64,000 nucleotides of DNA from the NCBI GenBank assembly GCA_963693085.1, contig OY856409.1:1617289711-1617353710 (forward strand), written 5' to 3'. Made by a program: the position numbers and the translations under genes. Positions 46,449 through 58,770 of this stretch are shown here, in pieces. The notes beneath the pieces were generated by a model. It had not been told where the DNA came from. It did no database searches and saw only the letters and a program-made list of their open reading frames with translations. Each line of letters begins with the position of its first letter. Positions within the stretch are counted from its first letter, which is position 1. Source of the stretch: Alisma plantago-aquatica. Lineage: Eukaryota; Streptophyta; Magnoliopsida; Alismatales; Alismataceae.

Positions 46449-47143
46449 TGGTGTTGCCTTGTTCCTGACCCGATCCATATAAACAATGCGGTTCAAATTT
46501 TCGCTCCCGACACACCAAGGTAAACTATGGGTTGGGTTAGTGTGGAGTTATGTGGGCCGGGTCGTGGGTTGAATCTGATTGGCCAGTGTAATGCACATAC
46601 TTAAGGACTTGTTTAATACAGTTTAGTGGACGACAAAGTATTAGTTTATTGTATTTTTACGTTGAGAATTCACACAACCACACCCAACTACACACAACCA
46701 AACTAGATCTAAGCATGCCCAAGGCATGTAAAACAAGGGGGTCGATTTCTGGTACATTTTCACTAGTTTGGCGGCGCTTCTAGTGGAGCCCATGCGTTCT
46801 AATGATTAAGAACAACCCAGTAAACACGTGAAGGGACATTTCTAGGGTTGGCAGTTCCTAGTCTAATCTAATTCTGATCTAAATGACCCATTTCCCCATC
46901 CCCGATTCCCTCACAAGCCCGCAGTATTTACACTCCCAAAATTTGATTTCAGTCCTTCCTTTGCTTCCGTCGTTTCCATATAATAACCGTGCTAAAAGAG
47001 GCCGGCCCAGTATCGCGATCCCGCATCAAACGTCCAACGCCCTCTTATTCGTATCCCCCACCTCGCTGAGCGGTTGTGGAACCGTCTGGTTAGGGTTACG
47101 GCAACGACAGATCTGACGATCACAAAGCGCGGAATCTGGCCGC
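46444..47143. other. Spacer with a GC-richer 3' part
   Basis: 46860-47143 is GC-richer and CpG-containing compared with its surroundings, and leads straight into the first tandem unit. No gene model can be supported. Confidence 0.4.
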
Positions 47144-47910
47144 CGTGACGAAAATCAAGATCTTCGCAACCCTTGTATCACTCCTTGCCGCCGGGCTGGA
47201 CGCAACCGTGGAAGTGTGATGGAAGTCGCTCCCTAATTAAGCCGTATGCCTTGGTAGGGAGACGCCAACTGCACCGTCAACAATGTGTGTTCTCGACTGT
47301 GGTGGTTTGGACTCTCGGGTATATGATGATGGTCTTATGGTGGAGAAATGCCTCGGCAATCAAGACAATGCATATATGAATCACTGACGCTGTTCGCCCT
47401 CTTGTATGGATCTCTGTTCGCCCTCTTGTATGGATCTTTCTGCATGGCACATTTGATCAATAACTCTCACGTAAGGAACAACCACCCTGCCCTTTCTTTT
47501 ATCGGTATGCCTCCATCCGCTGATTACTATGCTCCAGGATGCTGATGGCAGTTGGTTTGCCCACGAACCCGTTGGTACTTGGTACTATCCTGGGCATCGG
47601 GAAAGGTGGCGCTATACTATATCATGTTGCGATCAGTTTTTAGTTGTTATACGTTGCATATCTTTATTCGTACTCGTTGTTATCTTTGTTTTGGGCACTT
47701 GTAGATACGTTTTTCCTCGTGTCATGGGTGTCACAGAGATTATGATAAACCCTTTTTGTTTATACCCAAGGCCCCTAGAAAGGCTACACGGAATCACTAT
47801 GTTTTCATTGTCTACAGGGACCTGTTGGCGTTTCCTCTTGTCACTTTCTATTCGAGTGACCCTTCTCCTGTATGCCTTTTACATGGGCTTAGGTTTAGGG
47901 TTATAAGTGG

Positions 47911-48136
47911 GCTTTTTGGGTAGCGGATATTATAGGACGTTGTCCTATACTTTTTGTATAGGACAACCAATCACAATGCAGTAATCCCTTCTTACTCATC
48001 TTTAAAACCCAACCCCCTAGAAAAAATAAGGAGAGAGAAACGCAAATTCTCTAGTATAACGCAATCTGATTGAGTCCTATGGAGTTTCTATAGGACTCGT
48101 CCTATAGAAAACGCGTCGGACTATTTGCTTACGGTT
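47911..48136. mobile_element. Palindrome-rich insertion specific to unit 1
   Basis: Unit 2 lacks this stretch. It holds five TATAGGAC/GTCCTATA motifs in both orientations, including TATAGGAC-GTT-GTCCTATA at 47931-47949 and a perfect hairpin with 12-base arms at 48085-48110 (centre TC). It looks like a small non-coding foldback element; no clean target duplication was found. Confidence 0.5.
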
Positions 48137-48329
48137 TTGACGCGCTATTTAGTATCTTTACTACCTTTAAACCTGAACTCAATATGATATTGCAGGGATT
48201 AAAACATTGCATCTGGGTTGAATTTTGCTAAGTTAGACAAAGCTACCCTATTTTTAAAAAACAAATTGACAATTGTAATGTAATTTAAAAACAATCTACC
48301 ATTATTTTGTCACTTCAATCCAACGTGTT

Positions 48330-49760
48330 TGATAAATCTACAGCTATTGGGATTAATGATTTACCTAATCATAAATATTATCACAACATGCAAGATTTCT
48401 ATAGATGGGGACAGATTGACCCTACCATCGTTCGAAATATTTAGAGGGGTGTCAGACATGGAGACCCCTTATCTCCTTACATGTTTGTGCTTTCTCCACG
48501 CTTACTTGACCACACTATATACATGGAGGAACGAGAAGGAATATGGCGCCCAACTAGAATACTTAGGAGTGGACCGAGCTTCTTCCATTTGTGCTTCACA
48601 AATGATATCATCTTATTCAAACGTCTTATTAACATAAATGAAACAAATGATAGGAGTGTATGAGTGCCTTTGGTAAAGTTTCTGCCTATCCTTGCAAAAG
48701 AAAAACCATCCATATTTTTTTTGCAAGAATGTGCTAGCAATCACGCAGGATCAGTTTTTAGAAAGGATGACATCATCAGATTGAGAAACTAGGTAAACAC
48801 TTACGGGTACCCATTCCACATGCCCATCCCATCAAAGCCATATATCTTGACACTATCGATAAGATTGACTCTAAAATTGTTCTATTGTAAATATAAGTAT
48901 GTCCTTGCAAAATGAGTGACTTTGGTGAAGCAATTTGAACATGACACCCATTTATCTAATGTAGATGGACACAACATTTGATCACGATATGTGACAAGAT
49001 GGATCCCACTTCTACTTTTTCACTTCTGTCATGTCTTTTCCTTTTGGATAGACTTCAATTTTCAGTAGGTGGAATAAACTTTGCAGAGAAATTTCCCCAA
49101 TTTATAGTTAGAGACTAAAGAAGGGCGCTTTGAGCGGGCATACAAAAGAGAGTTAAATCAAACTAGGGAGTCCTCCTTTACCAATGGGTCCATAAGTATG
49201 TACAACCTCATAAGGGGGGCTCATTTCCTTGCCATGTGTTTAGAATCTTTATATTGTCATTCTACCTCAAATTGTCCCTAGGAAAAATTGATGGGAAATG
49301 TCATACACATTTAGTAGAATGAGAATGGTGGTTGCAAACAAGATTAATGGTGTTTGAACATCAAATTGGCTATATTCCTAAACAAAGCAATGATGTTGAA
49401 TATTTTTGGGACGAAGACACTGAGCAAAGAGTCAATGGAAGATTAGCTATTGAAGCCTAATATGCCCATTGAAAAGATACCCTTATGAAAGATCACTTGA
49501 AAGAACTTGGTAAATCATTGGAAAATTTTTGGTAGAATTGTAATGAATGGTGGTGATGTATCAATTTGGAGGGATCGATGGGTTAGGGACCAATCCATAT
49601 CACAACACTAGAAATGAGTAATACAAAACAAGAGGATTGGAAGGAACTCAAGGCCTGCCCAATGAAGAAGTTTGGAAGGAAACTGAGTTGAAAATTTTGT
49701 CAACTACTGGCTAGAGATACATACTGGGTAAACCATTCCAAGCATCTCCCCGCCTAATCC
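48330..49760 (+). pseudogene. LINE ORF2 remnant in unit 1 (RT to C-terminal domain)
   Basis: Blocks of plant L1-type ORF2 occur in order. An IFRGVxHGDPL segment (family RGxRQGDPLSP) with SPYMFVLSP lies near 48440-48490. HLCFTNDIILF near 48590 corresponds to FADDLLLF, with both catalytic aspartates no longer intact as DD. An LGKHLGVP-like segment appears in the sister unit. GGDVSIWRDRWV-type residues near 49550-49590 match the post-RT domain. Stops and frameshifts are frequent. Confidence 0.7.
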
Positions 49761-50037
49761 TCAAGAAGGACATGATAAGTGGATGTTAAAAATGATCAAA
49801 TATCCATCTTCACTTCAAAAATGGCAAGTAAGGAAACCATGAAACAACATCATACCCATACACATGGTTGTTGAACAAAGATCTAGAGTTTAAAATTCCA
49901 CCAAAGATCAATTAATATCCGATGAAAAATACTACAAAGTGACTTCATGAAGAATATCAATAGAAAAAGAAATAATCTTACTATTGATAAATCCTATCCA
50001 TACTACTGATAACAAGCAAAAATAAGCTAGAACACTA

Positions 50038-52433
50038 TCGTCATGATGAAAATCAAGATCTTCAACAACACTGTATCACTCGTTGTTGTTAGGCTAGACA
50101 CAACCATGTCAGTAAAATTGAAGTACTCCCTAAGACGTGTGCCTCTATAGGGAGACACAAACTTAACTATTAACTAAAGTAGTGGTAGGACAAGGCATGG
50201 CATGATTGCATTTTCCTAGATGCTTAGGTATGTGATGATGGTCCCATGGTGGCGAAATCCCTCAACAATCAATGTGTTCTCAAACCATGATCAAGTCAAT
50301 GTATGTATGAATCACTTACGTTGCCCGCCCTCTTGTATGGATCCTTTTGCATGTGGCACATTGGTTTAACAACAATCACATAAAGAATATATACCCTACC
50401 CTTTTTAATCAGTGTACCTCCACCCTCTAATTATTATGCTATAGAATGCTGATGGAAATTGATTTCCCCATGAAGCCGTTGGTTGTGTGTTGGGCATAAA
50501 GAATAGTGACACTATAGTATATCATCTGGTGATCAATTTTTTGTTGTTATACATTTCTTATCCTTATTCTTACGCATTGCCGATCTTTGTGATGGGTTCT
50601 TATGATACACATTTCCTCATGCCATGGGGGTCACATATATTTTGATAACATCTCCTTTTGTTGCTATAGACAGTAGGCACCTAGAAAGATTGTACAAAAT
50701 CATAATATTAGCATTGTTTGGAGGGACCTATTGGTGTTTCCCCTTCTCACTTTAAGGAAATTGCAACTAAGAGTGACCCTTCTTTGTATGCCTTTGGCAT
50801 TGGATTAGGTTTAGGGTTATAAGTGGATTTCTACAATTAGATTTGACATGCTATCTAACATGTATGCTACCTCTAAACCTGAATTCAATATGGTTATAGG
50901 GATTAAAAGCTTTGCATTTGGGTAGAACTTTGCTATATGACAAAAAGATACTCTACTTTCAAAAACAAAAAGACAGTTATAGTTCAATTTTCAAAATAGT
51001 CTACCATTATGTTGGCACTTCAATCCAACTTGCTTGATATATCTAAAACTTCTTAAATGTAAATATGATTAATTTAATCATGATATTATCAAATATGTGA
51101 GATTTCAATAGACATGAATAGATAGAGTTACTACCATTCAAAATATTGACACATGTTAGACATGGAGAATCCTTATCTCCTTACATGTTTGTGCTTTATC
51201 TAGACTAGGTTAGCCCACATTAGTCACAGAGTAACGAGAAGAAAGATGAAACCCAACCAAAACAACTAGGAGTGGATCTAGATTCTCTCATATGTGTTAC
51301 ACAAATGATATCATGTAGTTTGTGAGCGTCTGAACAGCACAAATGAACAAATGATGTGGTATTTGATGTCTATGGTAAAGTTTCAACCTTATCCTTATAA
51401 TGTAAATCTTGCTCTATAAGAACATCCAAGTAGTAACACTAGACAAGTTTTTAGTAAGGATGATATCATTAGAGTGAGAATCTGGATAAACACTTAGTGG
51501 TACCCATTCCACATGCTTAAGTAAAAAAGGCCATGTATAGTGACGTTATCATTAAAATTGAATCTAAAACTCTTTTTTTGTAAATATAACTATGACCTTT
51601 TTCAAAATGAGTGACCATGGTAAATTTAGTGTTGAAAATGATTCCAATTTATGTAATTTAGATGACACTACTTCTAATCATAATTTGTGGAAAGATTAGT
51701 TAATCCATTATGTCATGTGAAATGAAACTTATGAACAATGTCAGACGTGTTTAGTAGCACCAGGTAAGGTGGTAGCATACAACATGGAAGGGAGGCTTAA
51801 CATGAAATTGACTATATTCTTGAATGAAGCAATTGTGATGAAAACTTGTTGGAACAATGCACCTTAGAAATGAATCCGCTAGAGATTAGTTATTTAAGAA
51901 TTTGGTAAACCATTGTTAAAGTTTGGAAAATTGTAATGAATGGAGGTGATGTATTAATTTGGAGGGATGGGATGGTCAAGGTTGAATTTGTCACAACATT
52001 GGAAATAAATTGTGCAATCCCATAATATCTAAAGGAACTCAAGGTTGTCTCTAGGAAATGTTTGGAAGGAAACAATGTTGAAATTATATTAACTACTAGG
52101 TCAAGCCTCATACTCATTATGCCATTTGAAACATGTGCATATTCCTAATCCTCAAGCAGACCATGATAAGTGGATGTTCCCAAAATCATAGTTATCCATC
52201 TTCACCTTGAAAATGGGATGTAAGAAAACTATTAAACAACGTCATACACATAAGCATTGTTGATGAACACATATTTAGAGCTTAAAGATCCCCAATGATC
52301 AACAAATCTTCAACTAAAGACACAACATAGTGGCCTTATTATGAATATCAACATAAAGAGAGATGGCCTTAATATTGATAAAACATATCCACACTATTGA
52401 TAAGAAGTTGGGACATGATAGTACACAACCAGC
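50038..52433 (+). repeat. Tandem unit 2 (A plus B)
   Basis: Directly abuts unit 1. Segment A (50038-50830) aligns along its length with 47144-47910, but CpG sites are replaced by TpG or CpA, for example GCCGCCGGGCTGGACGC against GTTGTTAGGCTAGACAC. Segment B (50860-52433) repeats the LINE ORF2 blocks, including HGDPLSPYMF-like sequence near 51150-51190 and IWRDGMV-like sequence near 51960. Confidence 0.75.
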
Positions 52434-52500
52434 GTGATGAAAATTAAGAACTACAAAAAACTCAGGTACCACTCTATGCTTTCGTGCTAGACATTATTAG

Positions 52501-52657
52501 AGTTATTACTAATTAGTTTGTTTGTAATATTGTATATGTCTTGGCCCATTAGGATTAAGTTCTCTTTCTTGTATGTGCCTCCTCTCCTTTATGTAGTAGG
52601 AGAGCTTTCCATCTATCATTAAGAAAATCTCATTAGCCTCCCATGTTATTTTCCACA
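52501..52657 (+). mobile_element. Short copia-type LTR
   Basis: About 157 bases from AGTTATTACTAATTAG (the expected TG is AG) to TTATTTTCCACA. It contains CATTAGGATTAAGTTCTCTT and a pyrimidine-rich leader, resembling short LTRs of Ale/Retrofit-like copia elements. A primer site follows directly. No second LTR was found, so the element is truncated. Confidence 0.65.
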
Positions 52658-52669
52658 TGGTATCATAAC
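52658..52669 (+). other. Degenerate primer binding site of the copia fragment
   Basis: TGGTATCATAAC immediately follows the LTR; it matches the initiator Met primer site TGGTATCAGAGC except at two positions. Confidence 0.65.
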
Positions 52670-53640
52670 ATTGATCCTAACCTGAGGGAGAAATAGAGAG
52701 AGGTGCCTCCTCATGCCAGAATATGTCGTCTCTTCTTGGCTCAGCCGCTAGCCAGACATCATTCTAGCCTCCATGTCCGTCTCCACCCTTCTTTCATAAA
52801 CAAATCATTCTTTTATAGCATTCTTGCAGACCTCATAGTGCTATCATGCTATTATTTTGTATTTCTCATAGACCCTTATAAAAAATCTTCTTGCTGATGA
52901 TCTACTGACCCCTTCCTAATAAGTTAGATGCTTTATTTGGTTGCATTGCATGATTTTTCATTTGCAAGTTCCTCCCTTCTCCTTTGTCTCATCTGCACCC
53001 TTTGTCTAATAACTCTTTTTCTCCATCTACTTTGGGTCAATCTTTTTCCTTTATGTTGATCGTGTCTTTCTTTTTTCCAACCATTGTATCTTTCCATTCC
53101 TATCATCACACTGTTCTATAGTCACCCTTATCTCCGCCCCCCTCTCTCCTTTTTTCTTTTCCACCAACTCCTTTTTTGGCTCACCAAACCTTTTTTGACC
53201 TATTCACCCTTTTTTTGAAGAAGTTTTCATTGCATAACAATTTAAAGGGGATATCTTTCCCCTTTTTTGGATCACCAACCCTTTGACCAAGTTAACTCAT
53301 TTGCTTTACACTTTCTCTACAAATTTAGTATTAAACAATCACACTCCCACAACAAGTCATCTTTCCTATCAAGCTAGATGATTTTTTTTTACTTACTAGA
53401 TTGGCTACACTATGTTGGAGACTACATTTTGTGGAGATATCATGTACAAAAAAGAATATAGTGGAGAAGTTCTCATTAATGCCGATTGACTACATACACA
53501 TTAATAGTGGTCTCGATGTTGATTTGCTCCTAGAAGATTCCAATATCTCCTGAATCAATGTCTATATGTGGGTAATAAATGAGTTTTTGCTATTTGTTTT
53601 GACATGTAAATATTCTTTAATTTTCTAAACCATTTACTAT
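52670..53640 (+). other. Copia internal remnant and unassigned T/C-rich sequence
   Basis: Begins with a leader-like stretch after the primer site, then becomes rich in CTTTTTT/CCACC runs (52960-53400). No gag or pol motif is recognisable. The point where LINE sequence resumes is approximate. Confidence 0.35.
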
Positions 53641-55130
53641 TATTTGACCATTCAATTCAATTTTATTGATAAATATCAAACTATATAAAATGTCAACATC
53701 ATTCATCTGATCATGAATATTATCACAATATGTAAGATTTCTATAGTCGTGAATAGATAGACCTTAGCAACGTTCAAAACATTTAGAGGGGTTAGACATG
53801 GAGACCCACAATCTCCTTACATGTTTGTTCTTTCTCTCATGTTTTTACTAGATTAGCTACACTATAGCCATGGAGGAGCAAGAAGGAACATGATGCCCAA
53901 ACAAACAACTAGTAGTGGACCAAACCTCTCACATTTATGTTTCAAAAATGACATCATGTTGTTTGTTAACTTCTTAACAACATAGATGAAAAAATGTCAT
54001 ATTGTTTGAATTCTTTTGGATTAGTTTCAACCTTATCCTAACAATGGAATAACCATCCATCTTGATCCACAAGAACATCCTAGAGTCATGCTGAGCAAGT
54101 TTTAGAAAGGATGACATCATTAGGTTCATAACCTAGGTAAACACCTTGGGGTACCCATTCCACATGCTCAAGCCAACAAAGCCTTATATATCTGGACAAT
54201 ATCAACAACAATGAACTCAAAATTCTTACTTTGTCAATATATGCCCTTTGCAAAATGAGTGGCCCCAGTGATGTTAGTGTTACAAAAAATGCCCTTATAT
54301 CTTACCTAGATGACACAACTTCTAATCATGGTGTGTGACACCATTAGTTAATGCACAATTTTCTTTTGAGGTGAAACTGATAAGCCACATTAGTCACATT
54401 TAGTAGCATGAGGCAAGGTGGTTGCAAACAACATTGGAAGGATGTTGTAACATTCAATTGGCTATATTCCTAAATGAAGTAATGGTGATGAAAACTTATT
54501 GGGAACATGACATTGAGCAATGAGTCCATTGGGGATTAGTTATTTAAGCCTAATATGTTCATTGAATGACACCCTTATGGAAGTTTATTTTAAAGAACAT
54601 GGTAAACCATTCAAAAAAACATGGAAGAATTGCAATCAATGGTGGTAGTGTATCAATTTGAAGGGATTGGTGGGTCAAGGAAATCCATCACAACACTGAA
54701 ATTGAACTGTGCAATCCCACTGGATCTGATGGAACTCAAGGTTGGTTTTGTGTAAAAACTGGAAGTAAACTGGGTTGAAAGTTTATCAATTACTATTTTG
54801 AGCCTCATACTTAGTATGCCATTCCAAGCATGTGCCCGCCTAATTCTTAAGATGGACAATAAGCAAATGTTCACAAAAACATAGTTATACATCTTCGCCT
54901 TGAAAATGGCATGAAGAAAACTATGAAGTAACATCATACCATACACATGGTTGATGAACAAAGGTATGGAGTTTGAAGGTCCTCTAATGATTAACGAATA
55001 CAATGAAAAACACCACACATTGGCCTCATGAAGAATATCAACAAAAAAGACATAGAATTATTATTATAGACTTATATACATTGCTGATAATAAGCAATGA
55101 AAAGCTTGTATGTGCTATGTGACTATAAGT

Positions 55131-57440
55131 TTTTGGATATAGTTTTAGAGAAGCTTCAAAGAACCAACAATGCCATTATATTTGATGAACATAAAATTAC
55201 ATAATTATATCTATGGAATAAGATATGTTAGACTAGGGATGACGGGCAGCCTATGTGTTTTGTTTTAGGGGCATGGAATTTTAGTAATCGGGGAAATGTT
55301 GCATCCTTATGATCCTAACCATGCTTTCATAATTATTTTGAGACAAGTGAATACATGTCTCTCAATATTAGAAAACACAACTAATGATATGCTAGGGAAG
55401 GAAGCTCCGACCCAGCCATGGTAGAATCCTCTAAAAGTATTGGTTAAACTAGTTCAATCATGGATGAAGCTCTTGACAAAGGGAAGATTATGACGGTAGT
55501 AAGCTTCACTTTGAGGAATTAAAATGGATAATATCAACATGGATGATTCAAGCCTATTGAAAACTATTATATTCTTGAAGTGGGGCTTACGGAAATTTGG
55601 AATGCCTGAAAACCAAAAAACAACAACTACCTTTATTATCCTATAGTCAGTCAACCTCTTATTGTACAAGTTCCTAAATTCCAAATCAGATGTTCCTCCA
55701 AATATAAAGCTTGATTTCATTTATCAAAAATTCAAAAGAGTTAATCATCAACATGGAGGTTAGGTTCAAAAGAAGATGCACCAACAAGATAGAGAACAAC
55801 ATTGCTAAATGGATCATGGCACACAATAGAATGAAGGGGATGTGGAACACCAATCCTTCCATCATCAATGAGATTTAAATGGGAGAACTAGGGCAAGGAC
55901 TTGTAGATGCCAATTTACCCATAATGTTAGCCTGTGATAGTAGGGAAGGAAGGATAATGGTAGCCTCTTGGTATCTTACAAAATCCACAAAAAAATCAAG
56001 TTATATGAGGGGGTGAACTGGATAAAGACCATGTAGAAGTCAGATGTACCCACATTTCTAGGCTTGTAACAATTCATAAGGATGAATAAGAATGGATTCC
56101 TAGTAACTAAAACCAAATCTAGAATCAATTCAAGTATAGGCAGACATCCATCCCATTGTATGGCAACTAAAACCACCACCAGATATCTATTATTGATAAT
56201 CATTGAAATATCTAAAATTAGGGTAGAACATGTTGAAGGACCATCCTAAAAATGATTCTCTCATAGTATTAACTTTATGGACATGAACATTCCCAAGCGG
56301 TTCTAGAATTTGTTCCACTTGATTGAAATGTCATTCTTGATTATGGTGTTGTCCATGAAGAATACATCCTACCCAAAGAAGACAAATTATTATAATTATA
56401 TCATATTTAATATATTATTAACAACCCAACAGTGGTGAGCGTAAGAACAAAACAACATCAAGTTAAATTGAAGGAAGTGTTGTGGCCAATTTTCCCCTAG
56501 AATTTGTTGAGGTTTTACAATGAAATCAATGTTTCACCTAAGATGTTAACATATGAAAAAACAAGTTTTTTAAGAACTTAAGAAAATGGTTGCAAAAAAT
56601 ATTATAACTCAAAATAAAGTTTTGAAGTTCTATATATTCCATTCATAATAACCCTAGAATCCCATTTCTAAGTCATATATATTGTAAACTAGTGAGGCTA
56701 TGCAATTATTTGTAGGAATTGCATCAAATAGATCACTAAAGAAAGTTATGGTAGAACAAGGCCTTCATATGTAGATGAAGAAACCCTATATCAAAGGCTT
56801 TTGAAAATGTCAAAGCTTGGAAGAGGATAATGAAAGAACACATTCAAAGGTGGGAGCTTCCGTTTCACACACCAAAAATGTTAAAGAAGGCAAACTTGGA
56901 TCTAACAAGCATACTCCTCAAGGATGGAAAATATATAATTACTCTCAAGCAACTGCATTACCTTGGTGCATCATACCTCCTTAAAATACAATTAGCGCCT
57001 TCAATACTTTTAGAAATTGCATCAATAATATTATTTTCTTTGTTATAAAATCTTTTTAAAATGTTTTTAGGAAAATCTAATGAGAGAATTTTCAATTGAG
57101 TTTCAAATTCCTAGCTTGTTTTGTAGAAACTTTTCATTTATATGGATATGTTGTTATGAATTGCAATATTTAAAGTACTCACCAAATATTTATAGGAAAA
57201 AAAGTATTACTTGCAACTATTTGGTATTGTATATGGAAATTTGTGTAATAAAAAATTTGAAAGACACAATTTTTTTAATATAAATCGTATATGCTACAGT
57301 ATACACAACCTTACAATTTTTGAACTTGTTATAAAACAAACAACTAAAGATAATTATATTTTGTATACTAATATGACAGTTGTTTCTTTGTGGGCTTTCT
57401 AAATGCCCACTTATCTTAATTTTAGTGTATGCATTAATGA
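55131..57440. other. Unassigned, probably old transposon sequence
   Basis: Short open stretches on both strands (for example minus 55976-56203, minus 55454-55868, plus 56830-57048) show no domain I recognise. Base composition at 55300-56350 looks like decayed coding DNA. After about 56400 it is AT-rich spacer. Confidence 0.35.
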
Positions 57441-57459
57441 AAATTAAGTGATTCCACGA

Positions 57460-57498
57460 AAATTGTTATATATATATATATACATATATATATATACC
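57460..57498. repeat. (TA)n microsatellite with one interruption
   Basis: TA run broken by a single TACATA; about 38 bases. Confidence 0.9.
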
Positions 57499-57499
57499 T

Positions 57500-58022
57500 T
57501 AAATACCTTCTCATTTTCATGAACACAACTCAACTACTATCATTGTGAAGGTCATATTGGAATACTATCAACTATTGACTATATAAAATGACTCATAATA
57601 ATGAATTCTTATATATAATATTTTATTTAAGTTTTTATTGATCAGAGATCCACATTTGTGATTTACAAAGTAGTGTGACTTACGTTTCATCATAGACACC
57701 ACAAGAAGGTTCTATGAGGTAAATTACTCTTGTTTAATTATTCTATAGACTACTATGATTAGTCATTCTTTCTTTTCATAAAATTAATAAAATATTCTAT
57801 CTAAATAATCATATATGATTTTTGGTAGATATATAGGTCAAATTATTATAGTATTTTAATGAATGGCACACTATTTAATAGAATATCATGTCTAAATTGT
57901 CTTAGAGGTAATTATATTTTTCTAAATAATTATTAACCAAAGTAAAAGTTCAGAAGACAATTTATTAATGCTTACTGTACTTAAATTTGAAGTAATATCA
58001 TGATTGTTAGGAACATGAACAT
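57500..58022. other. AT-rich spacer
   Basis: I see nothing coding or repeated here. Confidence 0.5.
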
Positions 58023-58030
58023 ATAAATAT

Positions 58031-58762
58031 CATAGTTATCCAGGCTCCTACCTAGGTTCCACCTAGGCGGGCCAAAGCCTCCTAGACTTTTGGTGGGCTA
58101 CCTAAAATTGGGTGCCTAGGATTTCATATAGCTAAAGTGGATGCCTAAGGCCTTTACGCCAAAATTAAGATACGTAAACACTAAACTAGCATGATGAGGT
58201 CTGCATTTAGTCAAAATAAATGAAGTTTAGTTATTTTAGGGAAGAAATAGATCTGATTTAGTCCAAATTACATTTAATTTGGGCATAGTAGGTATGGTTT
58301 GGGGGGGAATAGGTAAAAACATGTCTGATTTGTGGGAATTAGGATTGATTTTTCCAAATTAAGGCTTGTTTTGGTCAAGACAAACTAGGGGAATTTACCT
58401 CTGATTTGGTCATGTCATGCCAATATAGGTCCGACCTAGGCTAAATTAGGAGAAACTAAGTTAAACCGATTCAATTTAGATCATGTTAGGTCAAATTTAG
58501 ACTAAGTAGGTCTAGCTTAGGCCATGAAAGGTTCAATGCAAGTGAAGTTATGGTTGATTAATCTTAGGGATAACCGATACAAATGTACATAGCAATCTAT
58601 ATATTTGAATATATCGAAATGTATACAAAAAATCATGTTTACATTTGTAAAATTTGAATAAATATGAAGAACGCCTAGAAACACCTAGGACCCGCCTAGG
58701 CGCCTAAGCCCTCTAGGCTTTCCTTAGGTGGGAAGGACCACCTAGCTGCCTAGATAACTATG
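58031..58762. mobile_element. hAT-like non-autonomous element, 732 bp
   Basis: Terminal inverted repeats CATAGTTATCCAGGC (left) and CATAGTTATCTAGGC (right, read inward). Subterminal sequence is full of CCTAGGCG/CGCCTAGG palindromes in both orientations. Candidate 8-bp duplications ATAAATAT (58023-58030) and ATAGATGT (58763-58770) differ at two positions, both A/G. The interior is non-coding. Class is inferred from duplication length and the subterminal pattern. Confidence 0.72.
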
Positions 58763-58770
58763 ATAGATGT

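Larger units (their letters stand above)
47144..50037 (+). repeat. Tandem unit 1 (segment A plus LINE ORF2 segment B)
   Basis: Segment A (47144-47910) begins GACGAAAATCAAGATCTTCG; segment B (about 48170-50037) is LINE ORF2. Both recur in the same order at 50038. Segment A here is GC-rich with many CpGs. A 24-base stretch is duplicated inside it (TCTGTTCGCCCTCTTGTATG twice at 47390-47435). An extra palindrome-rich piece (47911-48136) is absent from unit 2. A could be a LINE 3' end or a captured sequence; I cannot identify it. Confidence 0.75.
52434..55130 (+). repeat. Tandem unit 3, interrupted
   Basis: Only the first ~65 bases of segment A remain (52434-52500, GTGATGAAAATTAAGAACTA) before a copia-type fragment. 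LINE ORF2 segment B resumes by about 53640 and runs to about 55130, with GVRHGDPQSPYMFV near 53790-53830 and LGKHLGVPIPHA-type sequence near 54130-54170. Confidence 0.65.

Noticed and set aside
46261..46518. Minus-strand ORF rich in Ile-Tyr
   Set aside because: It is a translation of the (TA)n microsatellite.
47529..47906. 125-codon ORF in tandem segment A as a membrane protein gene
   Set aside because: No start context or domain, and the sister copy at 50.4-50.8 kb is riddled with stops; it may be an old gene piece but cannot be supported.
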